64,000 nt of DNA, from positions 35,116,205 to 35,180,204 of the forward strand of contig OX578276.1 of the NCBI GenBank assembly GCA_951217055.1. Direction: 5' to 3'. Source of the stretch: Gerris lacustris (taxonomy: Eukaryota > Arthropoda > Insecta > Hemiptera > Gerridae). The first letter of the stretch is position 1. Every line of letters starts with the position of its first letter. The position numbers and the translations under genes were made by a program. The notes beneath the pieces were generated by a model. That model was not told where the DNA came from, ran no database searches, and was given only the letters and a program-made list of their open reading frames with translations. Shown piece by piece: positions 1-9,132 of this stretch.

Positions 1-96
1 GACTGGCGGTACTTTAATATGCTATTGTTCTTGTCCGATAAATTTATTGATACAAATTTGGATACGACACTGCATTAATTTAATTTTAGCCTCTTT

Positions 97-1587
97 GTGT
101 CAATATCACGTAGCATTGGCTGTCCAGATTTATTCATAAATATGACATGTAACATTTATTGGCAAGAAATAAAAATATTTATAAAATCATTTCCCCCGGG
201 CACAACTGCTTCGGACATTCCTACATTTGTTTGTCGTTTGTTTTACCAAAAGATTTGGCGCATATATTTATATGTTTGAGTTTCAAAAAAGAGGTTTGCC
301 ACATAGGCATTTGTTGGTTACATTAAATAAGAAATTACTAACAGCGGACGATGTGGATAGATTTGTTTGTGCGAAAATTCCAAGTAGAGAATCTGATCCT
401 TCGTTATGGTATAAGGTGACCAAACATTATGTCACACGGTCCGCACGTCAACCGTTCACCATGTTGGGATGAAGAAACCCAAATCTGTTCCAAACACTTT
501 CCAATACAATTTAATGAAGCAACCGATATGACAAAACCAAGCTTCCCATTATACAGACGAAGAGACAATCGTTTAGAGTTTAGACGGTAACACATATCAT
601 GGAAAAATAGTATAAATTGAGAATCCGATGATTGTACCACACAACCCTTACTAACTAAAACGTTTTGATTGTCACGTCAATGTTGTATTGCGCTTCTGTC
701 ATGACTATTATTTACATATATAAATATATCCATAAAGGTCAGAGCACGTATAGTATCACAGTTGATAAAGACGAAGTGCCTGATGAAGTTCAATCGTACT
801 TAGATTCTCGATATGTAAGTGCAATAGAAAGTTCGTGGCATATAATGGAATTACCGATGCATGCTAGATCCCACAACGTAGAATTACTGCCTATTCATTT
901 GCCAGGACAAAATCAGATTGCATTTACAGAAGGAAAAGAACAAGAAGCGTTATCTACAAAAAAAAGTAACAACAAAATTATTAGCGTTTTTCGAATTAAA
1001 TAAAAACAGACGCTAACGCTCGACAATACCCTTATTCACAAATTCCATTACATTATCCGTGGAAAGTAACGCAAAAGAAGTGGCAAATACGTCAAAATAC
1101 TTGTAAAGTGGTCGCAAGGCTTAATATTGTTTCGCTACGAGAGGTGGAACGTTTTCATTTAAAATTATTACTTAGAGACGCAAAAGACATTACAAGTTTT
1201 CAAGAATTACTTACTATAGAAGGAGTAAAATATTCGACTTTCCAGGAAGCAGCAAAAGCAGCAGGATTGTGAGAATCGGAGAATTATATGTTCGAAATGA
1301 TGAGCGATTCAGCTTCAGTTATGATGCCAAATAGACTAAGACATTGCTTTGTGTATTTAATAATGAATGGAGAAGTTGACGCATCGATGCTTAGGGAGCA
1401 GTTTGAAGATAAATTAAGCGAACATTCTAATGAAGCAACAGCTTTGTCAATTATTCGTGATTTACTTGAAAAAGAAGGAATTACGCTAAAACAATATGGA
1501 CTTAATAAGATCGAAGAATCTCAAATCTTGACATACGTTGCAACCGATTATGATTTAGCGATTCCTAAACACCAAGCTATAATATAG
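97..1587 (+). pseudogene. Helitron Rep/helicase N-terminal half, decayed
   Basis: Remnant of a Helitron rolling-circle transposase, which nicks and transfers single-stranded DNA. Pieces follow in family order in shifting frames. 97-279 resembles the Helitron N-terminal domain (PDLFINMTCN). 227-474 has the HUH metal-binding core (EFQKRGLPHRHLL). About 480-590 resembles the FP-x-YRRR stretch. 665-1003 has the tyrosine region (YIYKYIHKG) and the conserved YLDSRYVSA block. 1003-1260 and 1288-1587 resemble the linker before the helicase. Frameshifts occur near 230, 475, 1003 and 1265. Sequence after 1590 no longer matches, so the SF1 helicase half is absent. The gene probably began before base 1. 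The family call rests on several motifs in the right order; this copy is dead. Confidence 0.85.
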
Positions 1588-1697
1588 CTATACATAATAT
1601 TGTTTTCGATGAAGCCTTAGTGTAGTGACTCTGTAATTTTGCTTCCAAGCTAACCGATACCTTGTTTTTTGTATCTTCAAATTGAACATTTCCTTAA

Positions 1698-3081
1698 TAG
1701 TCCAGTCAAATGGTAGTTTGAAGTGGAAAGTTCTGGTGTAATTGTTGTTAGTGACTTACTTTATGTTTTTTGGGGTGCTGAACACGAATCTGAAGTTGTC
1801 CAACAAAATTTCCCTCGGCAAATATGAGAAATCATCGAAAAACTACAAAAAAAAATGTTTTTTATTGGTTTTCAGCTTATAACTTGCAAAGCAATCTACT
1901 CATGCAAAAAGTGGTCTAGTAGTAAAATAAAAAGGAGAAAATAATCTACAATTTATGTCTGTAACATTTATTTGTACGTCGTATGGTTTTCACGCAAATG
2001 GGAGTTGAAATATTGGGAAGAGGTGGCGGGTGGAGGGTACAGGCTGAAGGGTAAACGGTTGGTGGCCAGACTGCGCTGGCAGTTAATTTTATGTTTTTGG
2101 GTGTGCTGAACACGAATCTAAAGTTGTCCAACAAAAATTTTACTTGTGAATATGAGAAATCATCATATAACCACTTTTTACTTTTATTTTTTTAGTGGAT
2201 TTCGCCTTATAACTTACAAAACAAGATATTTACGCAAAAAGTGGAAGAGTAGTAAAATAAAGAGGAGAAAATAACCTACAAATTATTTCTTTACCATTTT
2301 TTTGTAAGTCAAATGGTTTCTATGCAAAAGAGGGGTTGATAATAACAATGTTTACCTACATGAAATAAAGAATAAATATTTATGGTGTTACTTGTTGTTT
2401 TTCAAAAATTACTGATTTCCCGGTTATTTCAACCCCTCTTTTGCATAGAAACCATTCGATTTACAAAAAAATGGTAAAGAAATTATTTGTAGGTTATTTT
2501 CTCCTCTTTATTTTACTACCCTTCCACTTTTTGCGTAAATAGCTTGCTTTGTAAGTTATAAGGCGAAATCCACTAAAAAAATAAAAGTAAAAAGTGGTTA
2601 TATGATGATTTCTCATATTCACAAGTAAAATTTTTGTTGGACAACTTTAGATTCGTGTTCAGCACACCCAAAAACATAAAATTAACTGCCAGCGCAGTCT
2701 GGCCACCAACCGTTTACCCTTCAGCCTGTACCCTCCACCCGCCACCTCTTCCCAATATTTCAACTCCCATTTGCGTGAAAACCATACGACGTACAAATAA
2801 ATGTTACAGAGATAAATTGTAGATTATTTTCTCCTTTTTATTTTACTACTAGACCACTTTTTGCGTGAGTAGATTGCTTTGCAAGTTATAAGCTGAAAAC
2901 CAATAAAAAACATTTTTTTTTTGTAGTTTTTCGATGATTTCTCATATTTGCCGAGGGAAATTTTGTTGGACAACTTCAGATTCGTGTTCAGCACCCCAAA
3001 AAACATAAAGTAAGCCACTAACAACAATTACACCAGAACTTTCCACTTTGAGCCCTTTTCATGCACCATTTGACTGGACTA
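1698..3081. mobile_element. Foldback element with ~640-bp inverted arms
   Basis: The left arm (1698 to about 2340) is a near-perfect reverse complement of the right arm (about 2431 to 3081), around a roughly 90-bp spacer. Termini are TAGTCCAGTCAAATGGT and its complement. A 3-bp TAA flanks both ends (1695-1697, 3082-3084), compatible with a target duplication. Each arm is itself a tandem pair: the phrase GTGCTGAACACGAATCT occurs at about 1772 and 2104 and inverted in the right arm, so units of about 340 bp run ++--. No transposase is present. ORFs in the arms are mirror images and probably not genes. The TAGTCCAGT terminus is shared with the larger element at 26482-30103. Confidence 0.85.
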
Positions 3082-3161
3082 TAAACAAGAAAACGTTTCA
3101 AACAACAGAGAACTTTTTTAGTCTTCTGACTGTCAACCTTTTTTTGAACGGTCACATTTGA

Positions 3162-3325
3162 TGTGAATGACATGACAATGTCACTCAATGTAAAAAGAAA
3201 AATATTTTAATTTTTGATTATTGAATCGAATTGATAATTGAAAGTTTAATAAAAACCAAAAAAGAATTGAATTGAGAAAAAGAAAAAGGTTGAACAAAAA
3301 TTGTATTTTCTTTTGATCTTTTTCA
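3162..3325 (+). repeat. BEL 5' LTR
   Basis: Matches 5510-5641 over most of its length, with an insertion of about 30 bp relative to that copy. It begins TGTGAATGACATGAC and ends TTTTTCA just before the primer-binding-like site. Confidence 0.7.
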
Positions 3326-3422
3326 TATGGTAGCAGAGCGTGATTTACTAGTCAAATAGTTGAATAGTAATCAAGTGAAAAGTGTTGAAGTGATCAAGTG
3401 TTAAATCAAGTGATCAAGTCGA

Positions 3423-3935
3423 ATGGAGTTATCAATTCTCAGGAAATCCGCAGGACAAATTAAAAGAAGGTTGGTTGACACAATAAATCTTTCTAAAGAG
3501 GAATTAGAAACTAAAACAGTGAATAGAACCAAACTAATAAATCTTAAATAATAAAAATTAAATAATTATTACCAACGATATATAAATGTAACAAATCAAA
3601 TCAAAGAATTGTCTTTAAATAACGAAACTGAATTACAAAGAATTGATGAGACAGATGAAGAAACATTCCTACTATTATTATATGACGATATTGAAGCTGA
3701 CATACAAACAAAATTAGACACTATGACAGCCATTGACATGGCAAACGAAATCACTAACGTAAACCGTAATAATGCTAATAATTATAATGTAAAATTAGGT
3801 CCTTTAAACTTAGATAAATTTGAAGGAGATATATAAAAATGGACCGGGTTCTGGGATTCATTTTGTGCAGCCATAGATAACAACAATACATTAAATGGAA
3901 TACAACAATTTTTGAATGAAAATAACCTAGTGTTG
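3423..3935 (+). pseudogene. BEL/Pao gag, 5' part
   Basis: Coding resemblance starts at ATG 3423 and runs with stops near 3550 and 3835. The diagnostic block is LNLDKFEGDI followed by W-T-G-F-W-D-S-F (about 3800-3870), the BEL gag signature of the form LPKFDGDPLKWPxFWDSF. Gag would form the nucleocapsid shell of the retroelement particle. The reading is lost at about 3935, where unrelated sequence begins, and gag-like sequence resumes near 4800. The gene is dead: it has in-frame stops and a large interruption. Confidence 0.7.
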
Positions 3936-4795
3936 CTCACTCATATCTAATCTTCTTGTCTTCATAACTATCTTTTAATGTGTTCAAATTTTAGGAAATA
4001 AAATACCTCATACTATCTTTCACAAAAATGTTTAAGTAACTTACTTTGCAACCTTTGGTAAAACTCCCTATCATCTAATTGTCAATTAAACTGAATTACA
4101 CTGAAATTTATACCTTTCAATTCCTCTAAAACTCAACTTATTTTAATTTCACTTTAGACAAATCTAATATTTTTTTTGTCAACGAAATAAAATTTAATTG
4201 ACAATGCCTATTTTGACATAGAACAGATCATTCAATTAAAAAAAAAAACCACAAGAAATTATACATAATACAGGTGTTTAGACATTACATTAGACAGGTG
4301 TTTCTCACTTTTCTATTTTAATTCCTGTCCTAAATTAATTTAATTAAATAACCCATCTAGATTATTCCTTTTTCTAAGGGGGTACCGAACTAAAAGAGGT
4401 GCCTCTGTACGCTTCTTTTAGTTTGGTACCCCCCTACTAGATTATTTATTTTTCTAAGGGGGGTACCGAACAAAAAGAGGTGCCCCTATACGCCTCTTTT
4501 AGTTTGGTACCCCCCCTAATAAATTATTACTTTTCCTTAGGGGGGTATCAAACTAAAAGAGGCTTATAGGGGAGCCTCTTATAGTTTGGTACCCCTATCT
4601 TTTTTCCCCTTTCTCAACCCCACACAAAAGCCCCACTGCTATTAAACATTCCCCTATGAAGATTGTTATTTTTTTTTAAATATATAACATACACCATTTC
4701 AACATGTATTTAAATAAAAATAAACGGGGGGTACCAAACTAAAGTGTTGCCACATCTCTTTTAGAAAAAAGAGTACCAAGATTATTACCCCAAGC
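3936..4795. repeat. Insert in BEL gag with serial hairpins
   Basis: No coding sequence is seen. Between 4373 and 4605 three hairpin units lie in tandem, each with a GGGGTACC-GAACTAAAAGAGG arm and its complement ending GGTACCCCC, separated by short AT-rich spacers. A weaker, broken unit lies at about 4726-4780. No terminal repeat or target duplication was found, so insertion type and exact limits are open. Confidence 0.55.
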
Positions 4796-4799
4796 TCCT

Positions 4800-5495
4800 A
4801 ACTATACACCAACAATTAGATAAAGTTTACATGATATAGAAACATGCATCAGATCTCAAGAATCTTTAGGTGAATACCCTGAACAATAATGTTTATTTCC
4901 TCTTATCTGAGCTAAAATTCCACCAACTCTTCTCCTGAAAGTTGAAGAAAAGATAGATACATCTTCTACTAAACCAAGTGAACTGATTACATATTTAGAC
5001 AATATAATAAAAAGCCTGAGAAAAAGTAGACTTTATTACAAAAAATTTTAAACCAGAAAATTTGGAATTTAAAGAAAAACATCAATATAATTATTATCAT
5101 AAACCAAAACCAATTTCAGTAGATGCCCTCCCTTCTAACTCACGTGAAATCACTGGTAAATTTTGAAAACAAAAACACTACAGTGACGAATGTACAACTT
5201 ATACCACAATAGAAGATTGAAGAAACAAGTTAAAAGGATTATGTCTAAACTGTTTTAAATCTTCACACATTATAAGAGATTGCGCCTCCACAAAACCATG
5301 TTATCACTGTAAAGGAATAAAAAAATCATCACTCAAGTTTATGTCCAAAAAAGTTCCAAAAGTATACAAAAACTGTAACACCAAAATACAGGGACCATGG
5401 CCAGTGAAACCAAAGTTGGAAACTGCTAACAGACCCATCCTGATTCGGGCACTGAATAAGCTCATCCCACTCGAAGTGAATGATGAGGAAGACTA
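4800..5495 (+). pseudogene. BEL/Pao gag, 3' part with zinc knuckles
   Basis: Continues the BEL gag after the interruption. About 4830-5040 reads in broken frames as the IETCIRSQESLGEYPEQ block and the KPSELITYLDNIIKSLR block typical of BEL gag. About 5160-5330 holds the cysteine-histidine nucleic-acid-binding cluster (LKGLCLNCFKSSH, IIRDC, KPCYHCKG), with several stop codons. About 5390-5490 reads like the end of a BEL pol followed by a stop just before the 3' LTR. This implies that all of protease, RT, RNase H and integrase were removed by deletion. Confidence 0.65.
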
Positions 5496-5509
5496 GCAAA
5501 CGGGCGTAG

Positions 5510-5641
5510 TGTGAGTGACATGACAATGTCACTCAATGTAAACAGAATTGTTAATTGAATGTGTAATAAAACCAAAAAAGAATTGAATTGAGAAAAGGAA
5601 ATAGATTGAACAAAAGTTAATTTTCTTTTGATCTTTTTCAT
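5510..5641 (+). repeat. BEL 3' LTR
   Basis: Aligns to 3162-3325 from TGTGAGTGACATGACAATG to TTTTTCA, lacking about 30 bp that the 5' copy has. The end is followed by TATTTGA, which resembles the sequence in front of the 5' LTR. Confidence 0.7.
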
Positions 5642-5739
5642 ATTTGATAACTAGATAATTTACTGGACTTTACAAATGGCTCATATTGATTCAATATGCG
5701 GACATGGCTTCCCCTTCCTCTAACATCCTTATATTTTTA

Positions 5740-6632
5740 GTAACACTCATACTCCAAGGACAAATAGAACTATAGAGCTACATCGCTTTTTGTCAAGAAA
5801 GCAACAGCCTTCAGAGGGTATTAATGAATTTGCTCTCAGAAATCTTTCTTTGACATGTGATTTTGGTAATCTTAGAGAAAGTCTTATTACTGTCTTTTGA
5901 TTTGTGGCCTTACCAATAATCGATCTCATATAAAGGAAAAAATTGCTTCAAAATGCTGATTTAAACCTTGACAAGGTCCTAGATATTTGTCGCACTTTAG
6001 AGCTCGAGTCAAGGATGTCGGAGACATCTACATCTACTCCTGACGCTTGTGGTGCTGTGGCTGTTTCAGAAAACAGCTTGGTTCAAGCTGTTAATAACCG
6101 TCCTACATCGTCTATACGGTATTGTGGAGCTAGTCAAAATTATAACTCACCTGGATCTAATAATGGACAAATAAGATATTCTAAAAATTATGGTCAAGAG
6201 ACTTATCATCCTTCATCTCATCGTGGTAATTCGACGTATAATTTTAAATATGTTAGTACTTCTATTAAATCTGACAACAATAATAACTCAAATGAATGTC
6301 CCTGCTATGGCAAAGTACATCAATTTAGATGCCCAGCTAAAGGTAAAATATGTTCCTGATGTAATCTTTCAGATCATTTTGCTAAAAAGTGCTTGACTCA
6401 GCTTCTTACTGTAGCGAAAAATCAAAATATTAATCAAATATCTAATGTACAGTCGGTTAATCAGTCATATGAATCTGTCAATCTGTCAATCCGTATGATA
6501 GTAATTTATGGTATGATGAATCTGTCCAGTCGTCTTTTATTTGTTAAGTGTCTTGTCTTGTCAATTCTAATTACATTGACATCCCTATTGAATCCAAAAC
6601 AAAGAATTTGTGAACTATCCCTGTAATATTTA
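5740..6632 (+). pseudogene. Gypsy gag, decayed (element D)
   Basis: Gag of a Gypsy-superfamily retroelement of the Mag/K02A2.6 type. About 5780-5940 reads as the capsid tail (FLSRKQQPSEGINEFALRN) with a frameshift. 5943-6359 is open for 138 codons and contains the LDKVLDICRTLELE block. The zinc-knuckle pair spans about 6295-6395: C-x-C-x4-H-x4-C, then an interrupted CNLSDHFAKKC, split by a TGA at about 6357. 6393-6626 is a downstream piece. The HINE insertion begins at 6633, and protease/RT of the same element resume beyond it at about 7430. No LTR was recognised. Confidence 0.7.
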
Positions 6633-7413
6633 ATTGAAGCGAGCGTAAGCGAGCTTCTTACATTCAACGAAATATGCATCTTGTCTGTCTGTCTGTCAGT
6701 AACGTTTACGCGTGTGACGATAACTTGAGTAAAAGTTTACCGATTTAGTTGAAATTTGGTATACATGTTGTGTGTATGTGTGTGTGGTGTACTAATGCTC
6801 AGGCTAAGTTCGTTGGACAGCGTGATCCGTCCAAGACGCGCGCAACGCTCGCGTAAACGAGAGGTACAAAAATTAAATTGGAATTTCAGGACGGGAAAAG
6901 ATTCTATCATCATCTATTCGATGAGACAAACATTTTTTTCAAATAACATGTTTTACTAAAACCAACAGCGACACCGCTATGAATTAATAAAGATCGCTAA
7001 AACTATTAAAGCGGACCTAAACGTTTTCAATAGAGAAAACAACCTTTTTACCGATATCTTACGTTCTAACGAAACGATTTTAATAAAACTTCATATACAC
7101 CATCTAATGCACAATTTAAACAGGCATGCAAAATTTCAACTTGATACAAGCAGAAGTCTTTGCATTGTGAAGAGATACATTTATAATAATTGTTTAAAAG
7201 CTACCGCGGGTGGTTAAGATTGTTATAGTCGTATAGTGATAGTGTATAGGTTTGTTTAGGATGTAAAGCTTTGTACCGAGTACCCCCACTCTTCCCCACA
7301 CTACCCTCTTCCACTTACCTTGAACTATGACATTCATTGTGATTAATAAATTTCAATATTCAGTATTTCATTGCAATACGCTCGCTTCAATGATAGAGCC
7401 ACGCGATGCCTAG
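6633..7413 (+). mobile_element. HINE-like (non-autonomous Helentron) copy 1
   Basis: Nearly the same sequence occurs at 60192-61004. Both begin ATTGAAGCGAGCG, contain a (GTCT)n microsatellite about 45 bp in, and end with the inverted form CGCTCGCTTCAAT followed by a tail GATAGAGCCACGCGATGCCTAG. An inverted repeat that is terminal on one side and subterminal on the other, an internal microsatellite and a CTAG-type 3' end fit Helentron-derived elements of the DINE/HINE kind. No obvious target duplication is seen, as expected for that class. It interrupts Gypsy element D between gag and protease. Confidence 0.6.
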
Positions 7414-7429
7414 TAATAAGACTATTATA

Positions 7430-8440
7430 GCAACTCTTGATACCGGAGAGCTGAGTCAAATTGTTTATCTCTTGCTACTTTTAATTTACTTGAGTTACCC
7501 AAATCTTTGATAACTGACCTAACCGTAAATTATTGTCGTTTGGTGGAGTACTATCCCTCTTATAGGTCAATGTACTTTAAATCTTACTATTAATGATTAT
7601 TCTTGCCATCTGAATTTCTGTATAATTCATCCACCTTTTGCAACATTATTAAGCTTATATACATGTTGTAACTTAAATTTAGTTAAAAGAATACATTCTG
7701 TTGATACTGATATAATTATTATGAAAAATTAAAAGTTGAATTTAGCAAAAATGTTTACTGGTTTAGGATGTTTAGAGGGTACTTGCTCGTTGAAACTTAA
7801 GCCTAATACTAAGCCTATTATTGATACACCTAGAAAATTATCTTTTAAATATTATTCGAGTGTCAAAGAACAATTAGACCATATGGTTGCTGACAACGTG
7901 ATGGTACCCGTCACGGAGCCTACCGAATGGGTGAGTTCTATGGTAGTAATCGAGAAAAAGAATGATAACATTCCAAAACTACGTATATGTATAGATTCTA
8001 GGAATCTAAAAATGTTTTACTTAGGTCTCATTTTCATATTCCTACTCTTAAAGAGGTAAGACTTGATCCTGAAGGTGCTCAGTATTTCTCTTCTTTAGAT
8101 GTTAAAAGTGGTTTTTGGTTGCTCCAACTTGATGAACCTAGTTCTTTCTTAATGACTTTCAATACCTCTTTTTTGGGAGGTATAGATTTAAAAAATTACC
8201 TTTTGGAAAATCAGTGGCTTCTGAGGTTTTTCAGAAAAAAAAAATATTGAATCATTTGGTGACCTTCCAGGAGTAAAGATGTATTTTGACAATTTATTAG
8301 TTTATGGGTCTTGTAAAACAAAACTGAGCATGATCAAAGGTTAATAATTGTCTTGTAAAGAGCCATTCAATTAAATGTTCATTTTATTCCATCTAAGTGT
8401 GATTCATTCTTCATCTCCGGAAGATTAATTCTTATTATAT
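7430..8440 (+). pseudogene. Gypsy protease and RT, decayed (element D)
   Basis: Protease starts at about 7430 with a degenerate catalytic LDTGE (LDTGA in the family). RT begins with an open stretch 7736-8059 (GLGCLEGTCSLKLKP, KLRICIDSRNLK). It continues in other frames with FSSLDVKSGFWLLQLDE (about 8090) and a degenerate active-site YFDNLLVYG (about 8280) in place of YxDDLLVYG. Recognisable sequence fades at about 8440; RNase H and integrase are absent. It belongs with the gag at 5740-6632. There are multiple stops and frameshifts. Confidence 0.75.
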
Positions 8441-8519
8441 ACATTCTCATGCTGTACCACTCAAAATATATTATCATTACCTGTAACCTAAAGTCCGTTC
8501 AATTTTTAATACTTTGTTT

Positions 8520-8847
8520 ACTTTATCATTGCTCCTTATTTTTATTCAAGATTTGTGGCCAGGTCATGCTACATACCCCTGGTACAAACAATTCATAATG
8601 CCATTTGTGGAAAATCTATAGAACAACTAGAAACTGCCAATAGTGTGGCTCATAGTTTCCTTGCTTCCTTGTTGGACAAATGGAAAACTGAGTTGCTAGA
8701 CTAAAGGGAAATACAAAGAAGACAAACCGAAGGACAAGTTTAAATCAAAGAAGAGTCAATGGAAACAACAGATCAAACGATATATTTAGGACAACTAATT
8801 TCAAATGAGGAAGGTATCAGTAAAGAAATCAAAGAAGGGTTGGTTTA
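8520..8847 (+). pseudogene. LINE fragment, left part
   Basis: Weak coding resemblance to the end of a non-LTR retrotransposon RT. The clearest block is IKRYIYLGQLISNEEG with IKEG after it (about 8770-8840). The sequence is cut at 8847 by the TTA-flanked TIR element and resumes at 14172, where SKWLWAGHVVRT (about 14445-14480) is the expected downstream block of the same gene. Clade is not assignable; RTE-like by the YLGQ and WAGHV motifs. Confidence 0.5.
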
Positions 8848-8932
8848 AGGTGCGAATTCTCTGGTGCGTGACTTCCCGGCAGTTGAAGCTAGACGTGTCT
8901 TTTATTCGGCGGCGGTCTGAACTGAACACACG

Positions 8933-9132
8933 TAATGAAGCAGAGTTTAGAGATTGAAATAAACCACGGCTTTTATTCTGTATTACAAAGAACAATTTCT
9001 TTCTTGAGAATAAAAAAATTAATAGAATAATTTAGTTTGACACAAAGTTGACACAAGGGAAAAAAAAACAGGTTTACATAAAACAAAACAAAAATACTAA
9101 ACATGCAGTTCAACAAAAATTAATCTTCAACA
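8933..9132 (-). repeat. Copia 3' LTR
   Basis: 200 bp, identical by eye to 13272-13471. The gag-pol frame ends inside it: the purine tract and first LTR bases encode the last residues GGNVED and the stop at 9120. Confidence 0.95.

Larger units (their letters stand above)
3162..5641 (+). mobile_element. BEL/Pao LTR retroelement, pol deleted
   Basis: Two related LTR-like segments (3162-3325 and 5510-5641) begin TGTGARTGACATGACAATG and end near TTTTTCA. They enclose a BEL-type gag and nothing of protease, reverse transcriptase or integrase. A primer-binding-like TGGTAGCAGAGCG follows the first LTR at about 3328. ATTTGA at 3156-3161 and 5643-5648 may be the target duplication if the LTR ends one base later than TG...CA predicts. 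A short coding-like stretch before the 3' LTR (about 5390-5495) resembles the end of a BEL pol. The copy therefore looks internally deleted rather than 5' truncated. A foreign block with hairpins sits inside gag. Confidence 0.75.

Noticed and set aside
40..1600. Bacterial-type replication or IS91 gene at the window start
   Set aside because: The HUH motif is followed by Helitron-specific blocks (YKYIHKG, YLDSRYVSA), so a eukaryotic Helitron explains it better.
1946..2822. Two nearly identical 62-residue ORFs on opposite strands (1946-2134 and 2634-2822)
   Set aside because: They are mirror images created by the foldback arms, with no start context or family similarity; structure of the repeat explains them.
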